Below are positions 42,335 to 50,302 of a stretch of 64,000 nt of DNA, piece after piece. Under the pieces are notes generated by a model that was given only the letters and a program-made list of their open reading frames with translations, searched no databases and had not been told where the DNA came from. Made by a program: the position numbers and the translations under genes. The stretch is from JAAEUB01 sp964550345 (GTDB taxonomy: Bacteria > Pseudomonadota > Alphaproteobacteria > Rhodobacterales > Rhodobacteraceae). The number at the start of each line of letters is the position of its first letter. Position 1 is the stretch's first letter. The stretch lies in assembly GCA_964550345.1 (NCBI GenBank), contig CAZJYZ010000003.1:44265-108264 (forward strand), in the 5' to 3' direction.

Positions 42335-43276
42335 TTAACGCCAGTCAAAGAAACCTTCACCCGCGCGGCTTAGCAAGTCGCGCGCAAGGGCGTTCCCCAT
42401 TTCTGCGCCATCTTCAATTGGGCCGGTAACTTCATCCGCAAGAGCCTCAGACCCGTCAGTACGCAGGATTTCACCGCGCAGGCGTAAATTGGAGCCGTCC
42501 AGCTGGGCCAGCCCGGCAATCGGTGTCTCACAAGAGCCATCAAGGGCGGCCAGAAAGGCACGCTCGGCCGCCAGACGCAGACCCGTGTTTGTGTGGTGGA
42601 TCGCTGCAAGCATGTGAGATACACGATCATCGTTTTCGCGCTGCTCGATACCGATCGCGCCTTGCGCTACCGCTGGCAGCATGTCTTCTGGTGCGATCGC
42701 ATTCTTGGGCACATCCATTCCAAGACGGTTCAGCCCGGCCATGGCCAGAAAGGTCGCATCGGCCACGCCTTCACCCAATTTACGCATGCGCGTTTGTACA
42801 TTTCCGCGAAACTCAACCACTTTCAGGTCAGGGCGGCGGTGCAGAAGCTGTGCTTTGCGTCGCAGTGAAGACGAACCAACAACGGCCCCATCAGGCAATT
42901 CTGCCAATCCGGAATATTTCAGCGATACAAACGCGTCGCGTTCATCTTCGCGCGGCAGGTAACATGAAAGCATAAGCCCGGCAGGTTGCTCCACGGGCAT
43001 GTCTTTCATCGAATGCACGGCAATATCGATGGCGCCTGACAGAAGGTCCTCTTCGATTTCTTTGGTGAACAGCCCTTTGCCTCCGATTTCCTTCAAAGGT
43101 CGGTCCTGCACCCGATCACCGGTTGTTTTGATAACCTTGATGGCAAAAGCACCTTCAGGCAGGTCAAACGCTGCTGCAAGACGGTCTCGGGTCTCATATG
43201 CCTGTGCCAGCGCCAGAGGCGAGCCACGGGTGCCGATATTCAGGGGTTGAGCGGGGGTGGGCATTTCATATGTCAT
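42335..43276 (-). CDS. hemC: hydroxymethylbilane synthase (porphobilinogen deaminase)
   Basis: A 313-residue HemC that polymerises four porphobilinogen units in tetrapyrrole synthesis. The N-terminus has I-G-T-R-G-S-P-L-A-L-A-Q-A, then H-S-M-K-D-M-P and R-G-N-V-Q-T-R. The dipyrromethane cofactor attaches to the Cys in D-G-S-C-E-T-P-I-A-G near residue 243. The open frame extends far upstream; I place the start at 43276 (MTYEMPT), preceded by AAAGGGA, but 43264 (MPTPAQ) is also possible. Divergent from hemE with 95 bp between, so the two haem genes share a control region. Confidence 0.95.
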   Translation of the reverse strand: MTYEMPTPAQPLNIGTRGSPLALAQAYETRDRLAAAFDLPEGAFAIKVIKTTGDRVQDRPLKEIGGKGLFTKEIEEDLLSGAIDIAVHSMKDMPVEQPAGLMLSCYLPREDERDAFVSLKYSGLAELPDGAVVGSSSLRRKAQLLHRRPDLKVVEFRGNVQTRMRKLGEGVADATFLAMAGLNRLGMDVPKNAIAPEDMLPAVAQGAIGIEQRENDDRVSHMLAAIHHTNTGLRLAAERAFLAALDGSCETPIAGLAQLDGSNLRLRGEILRTDGSEALADEVTGPIEDGAEMGNALARDLLSRAGEGFFDWR

Positions 43277-43371
43277 ACTTCCCTTTAGTCGGGTCATAAT
43301 GCTGTTGCAACGCCCATGGGTTGACATCTTGCCGCTGAGGTATGACCACCAGCAAAACGAATGAGGGAAAA

Positions 43372-44409
43372 ATGGCCGAACAAAAGACGATTCTGCGTGC
43401 ATTAGCGGGTGAAACTCTTCCAACACCTCCAATCTGGATGATGCGTCAGGCGGGGCGCTACCTGCCAGAATATCGCGCCACGCGGGCGCAGGCCGGGGAT
43501 TTCCTTTCGCTTTGCTATAATCCGGAACTGGCGGCCGAGGTTACCCTGCAACCCATCCGCCGCTATGGGTTTGACGCGGCCATTTTGTTTGCCGATATTC
43601 TGCTGATACCTCAGGCGCTGGGCGCTGATCTGTGGTTCGTCACCGGCGAGGGGCCGCGCTTGTCGACCATCACCACTCCCGGTGAACTGGAGGTTTTGAA
43701 ACCAGCCAGCGACGTGCATGAACACCTTTCACCAATCTATGAAACCGTGAAGATTTTGTCGCGTGAGCTTCCTGATGAAACCACACTGATCGGGTTTGCC
43801 GGAGCGCCCTGGACCGTTGCCACCTATATGATTGCCGGGCGGGGAACGCCGGATCAGGGTCCGGCCCACGCGTTGATGCAGGCAGACAAAGCTACTTTTG
43901 AAGGTCTGCTCGACCTGATCACCAAGGCAACTATCGAATACCTTTCGGCTCAGATTGATGCGGGTGCCGAGGTGGTGAAAATCTTCGACAGTTGGGCCGG
44001 GTCGCTAAAGGGCGACGCTTTCGACCGCTATGCGCTGGAGCCTGCGCGTGAAATTATCTCGGCGCTTAAGGTACGTCACCCGGACACACCAATCATCGCC
44101 TTCCCACGCGAAGCGGGTGATCGGTATATTGGTTTCGCCAAAGCGACAGGGGCCGATTGTGTGGCGCTGGATAATTCCATTTCGGCCAAATGGGCGGCTG
44201 AGAATGTGCAGGTTGACGGCTGTGTGCAGGGCAACCTTGCACCGGGTCATATGATTACAGGTGGTCAGAACCTGATTGATGAAACCCGCGCCATTGTGAA
44301 GGCATTCTCAGACGGTCCGCATATTTTCAACCTCGGTCATGGCATCACACCAGATGCGGACCCGGAGAATGTGGCACTGATGATCGAAACCGTGCGGGCC
44401 GGGGCCTGA
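43372..44409 (+). CDS. hemE: uroporphyrinogen decarboxylase
   Basis: A 345-residue HemE that converts uroporphyrinogen III to coproporphyrinogen III. The signature P-I-W-M-M-R-Q-A-G-R-Y-L-P-E-Y is near the N-terminus, D-A-A-I-L-F-A-D-I-L holds the conserved Asp, and G-F-A-G-A-P-W-T-V-A-T-Y is in the middle. H-x-x-D-P-E-N near the C-terminus completes the family pattern. The ATG at 43372 has GAGGGAAAA upstream; an ATG ten codons earlier is less likely. Divergent from hemC and convergent with xseA. Confidence 0.97.
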   Translation: MAEQKTILRALAGETLPTPPIWMMRQAGRYLPEYRATRAQAGDFLSLCYNPELAAEVTLQPIRRYGFDAAILFADILLIPQALGADLWFVTGEGPRLSTITTPGELEVLKPASDVHEHLSPIYETVKILSRELPDETTLIGFAGAPWTVATYMIAGRGTPDQGPAHALMQADKATFEGLLDLITKATIEYLSAQIDAGAEVVKIFDSWAGSLKGDAFDRYALEPAREIISALKVRHPDTPIIAFPREAGDRYIGFAKATGADCVALDNSISAKWAAENVQVDGCVQGNLAPGHMITGGQNLIDETRAIVKAFSDGPHIFNLGHGITPDADPENVALMIETVRAGA

Positions 44410-44427
44410 GGGTAAAAGCTTTAAATT

Positions 44428-45978
44428 CTAAAACAGGCTGCCCTGATCGGGCGGTTGCGGTTTTTTCGGTTTGCTGGCTGGTTTAGCCGTGCTGCCAAGT
44501 TGCAGTCGACCGTCGGCAAATTCGACTTCCAGAACCTTGGCTTTTGCCGCTGTTTTCTTGCTGGTCACCACGTCGCCGTCGCCCCACATCACAGCATATC
44601 CGCGCTTTAGCGTTTCGGTATAGCCAAGCGTCTGGCGCATGCGTTCAAGCGCGTCCAGACGATCCCGGTGCGCTTTTGTCACGCCGGTGAAAGCGCGGGC
44701 CAGTCGCGCATCTGCATCGCTTAATATCTTGCGCTGCTGAGCTTGTGTATCAACAAGCCTTGTTGCGTCCAGTCTGCTGGCAACTGACAGAAAACGTTCC
44801 CTTTTCTCACTCGCAGCACGGGCCAGAGCGGGGGCAAGTCGCGCGCCTTCCCGCATTACCTTGTCACGCATTGGCGCGGTGCGTGCAGTCAAGATCCGCG
44901 GGCGCAACCCGGCTGCCACCTCGGTCAGGCGCACCCTGCGCATTGACGTCATATGGCGCAAAGCAGCCGGTAACCTGTCGGCTGCACGGTCCAGATTCTG
45001 GCGAGGCGCATCTAGCAGGGCTTCAGGTCGGGGCAGGGCGCGGGCAAGATCGCGCAGCCGTTGACCGCGCTGGGTGACTGCCTGACCAATGCCGCGTGCC
45101 AGACGGGCGTCCTGCTCGGACACCCATGCCAGCAGGTCCAGCCGTACGGGTACAGCAAGCTCCGCAGCCGCTGTTGGTGTCGGTGCGCGTTGGTCAGATA
45201 CATAATCTATCAGCGTGGTGTCCGTCTCATGCCCGACCGCCGAGATCAGCGGGATGTCCGAGGCCGCTGCGGCACGCGCAACGATTTCTTCATTGAAGCC
45301 CCACAAATCCTCAATGGAACCACCGCCGCGAGCAACGATCATCAGGTCGGGCCGTGGCAAGGCTCCGCCCGGGGTCAACGCGTTGAAACCGGCAATGGCG
45401 CGGGCCACGTCGGGGGCACATTTTTCCCCCTGAACCGCCACGGGCCAAATCAGCACTTTGCGCGGGAAACGGTCACGCAACCGGTGCAGGATATCGCGGA
45501 TCACGGCACCGGTGGGGGAAGTGACCACACCAATCACTTCGGGCAGATAGGGCAGGGCACGTTTACGCTCGGCTGCAAACAGACCTTCAGCAGCAAGCGC
45601 TTTCTTGCGCTTTTCCAACATTGCCATCAGCGCGCCTTCGCCAGCCACGACCACGTCGTCGACATTTAGCTGGTACTTGGATTGCGAGCCGAATGTGGTC
45701 AGGCGACCCGTGACAATCACCTCCATGCCTTCCTCGGGGCGGATTGACAGGCGTGCAACCTGCCCTTTCCAGCTTACCGCCGCCAAAACAGAGCGTTGGT
45801 CTTTGATGTCAAAATACAAGTGCCCCGAACGCGCCAGTACAACCCGGCCAACCTCACCGCGTACCCGCACACGGCCAAAGGCATTTTCAATGGTCTTTTT
45901 GACCGCTCCGGAGATTTCCGAAACGGTGAATTCCGGGGCATTTTGGCCCGGTGCGTCATCATCAATCAGATCAGACAT
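44428..45978 (-). CDS. xseA: exodeoxyribonuclease VII large subunit
   Basis: A 516-residue XseA. An N-terminal OB-fold (about residues 15-115) is followed by the nuclease domain with G-V-V-T-S-P-T-G-A-V-I-R-D-I, the R-G-G-G-S-I-E-D-L-W-G-F-N-E motif and S-A-V-G-H-E-T-D-T-T-L-I-D-Y. A long coiled-coil arm follows. It is longer than the E. coli protein, mainly through the helical arm and a basic, Pro/Lys-rich C-terminal tail. ExoVII degrades single-stranded DNA together with the small subunit XseB, which is not in this window. Divergent from purD. Confidence 0.96.
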   Translation of the reverse strand: MSDLIDDDAPGQNAPEFTVSEISGAVKKTIENAFGRVRVRGEVGRVVLARSGHLYFDIKDQRSVLAAVSWKGQVARLSIRPEEGMEVIVTGRLTTFGSQSKYQLNVDDVVVAGEGALMAMLEKRKKALAAEGLFAAERKRALPYLPEVIGVVTSPTGAVIRDILHRLRDRFPRKVLIWPVAVQGEKCAPDVARAIAGFNALTPGGALPRPDLMIVARGGGSIEDLWGFNEEIVARAAAASDIPLISAVGHETDTTLIDYVSDQRAPTPTAAAELAVPVRLDLLAWVSEQDARLARGIGQAVTQRGQRLRDLARALPRPEALLDAPRQNLDRAADRLPAALRHMTSMRRVRLTEVAAGLRPRILTARTAPMRDKVMREGARLAPALARAASEKRERFLSVASRLDATRLVDTQAQQRKILSDADARLARAFTGVTKAHRDRLDALERMRQTLGYTETLKRGYAVMWGDGDVVTSKKTAAKAKVLEVEFADGRLQLGSTAKPASKPKKPQPPDQGSLF

Positions 45979-46057
45979 GTGTGTCCTTGTGCTACGGCTA
46001 TCGCGACCTTAGAACGCTTGGCATGGAAGGCCAAGCAGGGCCACGGGGGAAATGGTG

Positions 46058-47320
46058 ATGAATATCCTGATTTTGGGAAGCGGTGGTCGTGAACACAGCC
46101 TTGCATGGGCGGTTTTGCAGAACCCGAAATGTGACCGGCTGATCGTGGCTCCGGGAAATGCTGGCATCGCAGCCATCGCCGATTGTGCCGATATTGATAT
46201 CATGGATGGCGGGGCTGTTGCCACATTCGCGCAGGAAAACACGGTGGATTTTGTCATCGTGGGTCCCGAAGCGCCGCTGGCGGCTGGTGTGTCTGATCGG
46301 CTGCGTGAGGCGGGGGTGCTGGTTTTTGGCCCGTCAGCGGCGGCGGCACAATTAGAGGCGGCAAAGGGTTTCACGCATGAGGTCTGCGACGCGGCTGGCG
46401 CGCCGACAGCCGCTTGGTCGCGGTTCACTGAAGCACAGGCTGCGAAGGAGTACGTACGCGAAAAGGGCGCGCCTATCGTAATCAAGGCAGATGGGTTGGC
46501 CGCAGGGAAAGGCGTGGTTGTAGCCGAAGACGAGGCAACGGCAATAGCGGCGATTGACGACATGTTTGGCGGTGCCTTTGGTGGCGCAGGTGCCGAGGTG
46601 GTCATCGAAGAGTTCATGGACGGCGAAGAAGCATCCTATTTTGTGCTGTGTGACGGTGAGAGCGTGCTTCCCATCGGAACGGCTCAGGATCACAAACGGG
46701 TGGGCGAAGGCGATACCGGACCGAATACCGGCGGCATGGGGGCTTATTCGCCTGCACCTGTTCTAACCGACGAGATTGCCGCCCGCGCCATGGATCAGAT
46801 CGTACGCCCGACCATCGCGGAAATGGCAAAACGCGGCACGCCCTATCAAGGCGTTTTATACGTTGGTCTGATGATCAAGAACGGCCAGCCGCGGCTGGTG
46901 GAATACAACGTGCGCTTTGGAGACCCCGAATGTCAGGTTCTGATGATGCGGTTGGGTGGTCAGGTGCTGGACTTGTTGCTGGCCTCAGCTGAAGGACGGT
47001 TGGACAAGGCACAGGTCAACTGGGCGGAAGACCATGCGATCACCGTTGTGATGGCGGCCAATGGTTACCCGGGAGCCTATGCGAAAGGCAGCGTGATATC
47101 CGGGCTGGACGCCTTGCCGGAAGACAGCATGAACATGGTTTTTCATGCGGGAACCACAAGGGCCGGAGGCGACATTACCGCGACAGGCGGCAGGGTTCTG
47201 AACGTGACCGCGCGTGGAGAGAGCCTGCAGGAGGCGCGTAACAGAGCCTATGACATGATTGACAAGGTCGATTGGGCCGGGGGGTTCTGGCGTTCAGATA
47301 TTGCCTGGCGGGCACTTTAG
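46058..47320 (+). CDS. purD: phosphoribosylamine-glycine ligase
   Basis: A 420-residue ATP-grasp enzyme (GAR synthetase) that joins glycine to phosphoribosylamine in purine synthesis. The N-terminus I-L-G-S-G-G-R-E-H, I-K-A-D-G-L-A-A-G-K-G-V in the ATP-grasp region and R-F-G-D-P-E-C-Q near residue 287 are diagnostic. Two upstream starts are possible (ATG 46052 and GTG 46055), but ATG 46058 has the best spacing (seven bases) from ACGGGGGA. Divergent from xseA and convergent with the sulfatase gene. Confidence 0.97.
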   Translation: MNILILGSGGREHSLAWAVLQNPKCDRLIVAPGNAGIAAIADCADIDIMDGGAVATFAQENTVDFVIVGPEAPLAAGVSDRLREAGVLVFGPSAAAAQLEAAKGFTHEVCDAAGAPTAAWSRFTEAQAAKEYVREKGAPIVIKADGLAAGKGVVVAEDEATAIAAIDDMFGGAFGGAGAEVVIEEFMDGEEASYFVLCDGESVLPIGTAQDHKRVGEGDTGPNTGGMGAYSPAPVLTDEIAARAMDQIVRPTIAEMAKRGTPYQGVLYVGLMIKNGQPRLVEYNVRFGDPECQVLMMRLGGQVLDLLLASAEGRLDKAQVNWAEDHAITVVMAANGYPGAYAKGSVISGLDALPEDSMNMVFHAGTTRAGGDITATGGRVLNVTARGESLQEARNRAYDMIDKVDWAGGFWRSDIAWRAL

Positions 47321-47357
47321 GTTCATTCAGGGATTTCACCTTGGGTAAGGGGTAAGA

Positions 47358-49013
47358 TTAGTCCCGCACCGGGACTTTACCGCGGTATTTCACTGAAAGT
47401 GCCGGGTCCACATCAGCCTCGTCATAAAGTCCCAGCAAGATGCCCTTGCCGCCCGATCCTGCGCGTGCGGCAAGAATTTCCTTGTCCGACCGCGTTACCC
47501 GTTGGCTCATCCGGCGGCCCCATTTTCCCAGCCTTTCGTACATGAAAGCGATAATATCCGCGTGGTCTTCCGACCTGCCAAGGTCAAAAAATTCGTCAGG
47601 GTCGTTTTGCAAATCAAACAACATCGGGCGAATGCCGCCTTCTGCGTGCATGAATTTCCAGCGTTGATCCGTCACCATGAAAAGACGGGCATCTTTAGGC
47701 TCAACCCCTAACGCCTCCGCCATCGGGCGCAGACTGTAATCATATTCACTAACCGCAAAGTCGCGCCATTTTGTCGGGGCATCCCCACGTAGGAATGGCA
47801 TCAGTGAGCAGCCCTCAAGGATATGTCCAGCAGGTTCCCCCCCAGCAACCTCAAGGAAGGTGGGGGCAAGGTCGATGGCTTCCACCAGAGCGTCGCAGGT
47901 TGTGCCGCGGGTGGCATCGGCATGTTCCGACGGGTCAAAAATGATCAACGGGACTTTCACCGAGGGTTCGTGGAACAGGTCTTTTTCCCCCATCCAGTGA
48001 TCCCCCAGATAGTCGCCGTGATCCGAGGTAATGACAATCATCGTGCCCTGCATCCGCCCGGTTTCTTCCAGAAAGGCAAACAACCGCCCCATCTGATCAT
48101 CGCATTGTTTTATCAGGCCCATATAGGCAGGGATGGCTTTTTGGCGGACCGCTTCGCGTTGAAAGGCTTGCCCAACGGGATTGTCCATAAACGCCTTGTG
48201 GATCGGGTGCGGGTCATCTTTTTCGGCCGCGTGACGGGCCGGAGCGGGGACGTGATTGGCCCCGAACATGTTGTGATAGGGCGCAGGCACGATATAGGGC
48301 CAGTGCGGCTTGATGAAACTCAGATGTGCGCACCAAGGGCCTTTGCCCGTCGCCTCGGCATCCTCAATGAACTTGATGGCTTCCGAGGTCAGCCACGGCG
48401 TTTCACTGTCTTCTTCGGCGATGTTTGCCGGCTTGTCCGCATTGGCCATGAACCAGCCCGAGGCAAGATCCCCCCCTTCCTCGGCGGAATTGGCAAAATG
48501 GTTCCACGGATTGTCGCCCGGATAACCCTTGGATTTGAGGTAGGCGTTATAAGGCGAACGGTTCTGGTCATAAAACCCGTCCGGCCCCTCGGCCCACAAC
48601 CCATCATCGCGCACCCAGACGTCAAAACCACATTCTTCCTGTCGCGCCCCGATGATGCTGTCCGGGTCCAAGCCCAGCCGCGCCATGCCCTCTTTGTCGG
48701 CACGCATATGGGTTTTGCCGATGAGCCAACACCCCATGCCCGCACGTCTTAGGTGGTCGCCCATGGTTTGTTCGCCCACCCGCAGGGGAATACCATTCCA
48801 CTGGGCGCCGTGGCTCGAGGAATAACGCCCAGTATAGGTGCTCATCCGCGAGGCACCACAGATGGGTGACTGCACATAGGCGCGGGTAAAACGAACGCCC
48901 CTGGCCGCGAGTGCGTCTATGTTTGGCGTTTCAAGTGTCGGATGCCCCGCACAGGACAGATAGTCAAAGCGAAGCTGGTCAAACATGATGAAAAGAATGT
49001 TCTTTGTGGTCAT
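47358..49013 (-). CDS. sulfatase-family hydrolase with C-G-A-S-R active-site motif
   Basis: A 551-residue alkaline-phosphatase-superfamily hydrolase. Metal-binding residues appear as F-D-Q-L-R (D12) and T-S-D-H-G-D-Y-L-G-D-H (near residue 340). The catalytic motif is C-G-A-S-R at 52-56, where Cys52 would be converted to formylglycine; canonical sulfatases have C-x-P-x-R, so Pro is replaced by Ala. It may act on sulfate esters or phosphonate/phosphate monoesters. There is no signal peptide, implying a cytoplasmic enzyme. The ATG at 49013 has AAGGATC upstream; an in-frame ATG 59 codons earlier lies in non-homologous sequence. No maturase or sulfate transporter gene is adjacent. Confidence 0.9.
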   Translation of the reverse strand: MTTKNILFIMFDQLRFDYLSCAGHPTLETPNIDALAARGVRFTRAYVQSPICGASRMSTYTGRYSSSHGAQWNGIPLRVGEQTMGDHLRRAGMGCWLIGKTHMRADKEGMARLGLDPDSIIGARQEECGFDVWVRDDGLWAEGPDGFYDQNRSPYNAYLKSKGYPGDNPWNHFANSAEEGGDLASGWFMANADKPANIAEEDSETPWLTSEAIKFIEDAEATGKGPWCAHLSFIKPHWPYIVPAPYHNMFGANHVPAPARHAAEKDDPHPIHKAFMDNPVGQAFQREAVRQKAIPAYMGLIKQCDDQMGRLFAFLEETGRMQGTMIVITSDHGDYLGDHWMGEKDLFHEPSVKVPLIIFDPSEHADATRGTTCDALVEAIDLAPTFLEVAGGEPAGHILEGCSLMPFLRGDAPTKWRDFAVSEYDYSLRPMAEALGVEPKDARLFMVTDQRWKFMHAEGGIRPMLFDLQNDPDEFFDLGRSEDHADIIAFMYERLGKWGRRMSQRVTRSDKEILAARAGSGGKGILLGLYDEADVDPALSVKYRGKVPVRD

Positions 49014-49075
49014 TATTTGATCCTTGGGCTGGGCGAGTAAGGAAATGCTACTGGAAGCCAGGACTTCGGTCGAGG

Positions 49076-49933
49076 TCAAAGCTTTGTCTGAGCTCTGAAT
49101 AAATGGCCAAGCGCCGTTAGCGGGTGTCGCCCAGTACCGCCGTTTGAAATGTTCCAGGTCGCTGCAATGGCCGCATGTGCGATGGCCCAACTAATGAGGT
49201 CTGCTGGTTCATGCCCTGTATGCCGACCAAGCAGCCGCGCCAGTCGTTCCGGGCGGTGCTCAGCAAGAACGATATCGGGCCTGTCCCACGGGTTGATAAA
49301 AAGGTTGGCAAGGTCATAGGCAGGGGGGCCGATTAGTCCTTTAGGATCAATCAGGCGCCATGTCTTGCCATCAGAAAGCACGTTGCGAAAGTGCAGGTCA
49401 CCATGCAGGGGCACATGGGGTGCAGGTTTTGCCAGCATCTTTTTAGCTAGTTGGACTGCCTTTAGATAAATTTCGCGATGGCCTTCCGGGATGTCATGTT
49501 TTGAAAAGGTAAACAGGAACTCAAATCGCTGATCAATAATTTTCAATTCTGGTGGGGGTCTGTCTTGTGTACGTGCTTGCCCAACAAGACTTGCAGCGAT
49601 CAGCGCAGCCTCATCCGAGCGCCCCCTGTCGCACAATTCCATAAGGTCGCCACCGCCCAAATGCTCCATCAATAGGGCGCCGTTTTCCAGCGCCAAAACC
49701 TTAACCGCGCCCTTGCCCTGATACCATTGCAGCAAGCGTGCTCCGTTCCATTCGTCCTCGTAGCCGTACGGCGTAAATATCTTGAGCATCACCAGCCGAC
49801 CATCAGGCAATGTGACTTTGTAAAGGTAGGCTAGCGGGGATTGGGAATGTAGCTCTTGGTTGGCAAGGGACCAGTCTGCGCAACACTTCGCCAGCCTATC
49901 AACAGGTTCCCCAGTCTTTTCTGTGATGGGCAT
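49076..49933 (-). CDS. aminoglycoside/hydroxyurea antibiotic resistance kinase-like protein
   Basis: A 285-residue kinase-fold protein of the APH(6)/hydroxyurea-kinase type. Visible are the N-lobe Lys in V-M-L-K-I-F (about residues 48-53), the M-E-H-L hinge, the catalytic loop H-G-D-L-H-F-R-N (about 176-183) and the metal-binding Asp of L-I-D-P-K-G. Family members phosphorylate streptomycin or hydroxyurea, but chromosomal homologues are common in environmental bacteria and resistance is not implied. It is 62 bp upstream of the sulfatase gene on the same strand. Confidence 0.85.
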   Translation of the reverse strand: MPITEKTGEPVDRLAKCCADWSLANQELHSQSPLAYLYKVTLPDGRLVMLKIFTPYGYEDEWNGARLLQWYQGKGAVKVLALENGALLMEHLGGGDLMELCDRGRSDEAALIAASLVGQARTQDRPPPELKIIDQRFEFLFTFSKHDIPEGHREIYLKAVQLAKKMLAKPAPHVPLHGDLHFRNVLSDGKTWRLIDPKGLIGPPAYDLANLFINPWDRPDIVLAEHRPERLARLLGRHTGHEPADLISWAIAHAAIAATWNISNGGTGRHPLTALGHLFRAQTKL

Positions 49934-50050
49934 GGCCTGAACCCTGCGTTATGGCATTCAGGAATAAGTACAAAGCTCTTGCCACTGGGGGCAAGAGCTA
50001 TGCTTGTGAAACGGGAACAAAAGCCACTGGATAAGCGGTATGGAAGCGAC

Positions 50051-50302
50051 TTAGCCCCCCTTGAGCCGCTGCATCAGGTATATCTCGTTGTCCGGGGCTA
50101 CGGCCTCACGCAGCCCGGAGGCGATGATCCGTCCGTCTATGGAAACCGAGACGCCGGCCTCAATCACCGGACCAAGGCCGGGATATGCCTTTTCCAAGGC
50201 TGCGAGCATCTCACCGATATTCGCGGCCTCGACCTCAACCACATCCTGCCCGCCCGTATGGGCGCGCAGGGCGGACCAGAGGTTGACCTTAACTTTCTCC
50301 AT
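50051..50302 (-). CDS. MoaD/ThiS-like sulfur-carrier protein
   Basis: An 83-residue ubiquitin-like protein: V-K-V-N-L-W-S-A-L-R at the start, V-E-V-E-A-A-N-I-G-E-M-L in the middle, and a C-terminal Gly-Gly (L-K-G-G) needed for thiocarboxylate formation in MoaD and ThiS. The ATG overlaps the end of the molybdenum hydroxylase large-subunit gene by 14 bases, so it belongs to that operon. Since Mo hydroxylases need sulfurated Mo cofactor, a dedicated sulfur carrier is plausible, but no partner MoaE or E1-like gene is nearby. Confidence 0.85.
   Translation of the reverse strand: MEKVKVNLWSALRAHTGGQDVVEVEAANIGEMLAALEKAYPGLGPVIEAGVSVSIDGRIIASGLREAVAPDNEIYLMQRLKGG

Noticed and set aside
43277..43371. 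Possible replication origin next to hemE, as in Caulobacter
   Set aside because: The hemC-hemE gap is only 95 bp, is not AT-rich and has no DnaA box.
45061..45669. 202-codon open frame antisense to xseA
   Set aside because: Lies entirely within the nuclease domain of xseA and shows no motif.
47823..48752. 309-codon open frame on the plus strand
   Set aside because: It is antisense to the sulfatase gene, has no recognisable protein family and reflects the codon bias of the real gene.
49076..49933. Acquired antibiotic-resistance determinant
   Set aside because: The APH(6)/hydroxyurea-kinase-like gene has no mobile element, integron or composition change around it; it looks like a resident chromosomal homologue.
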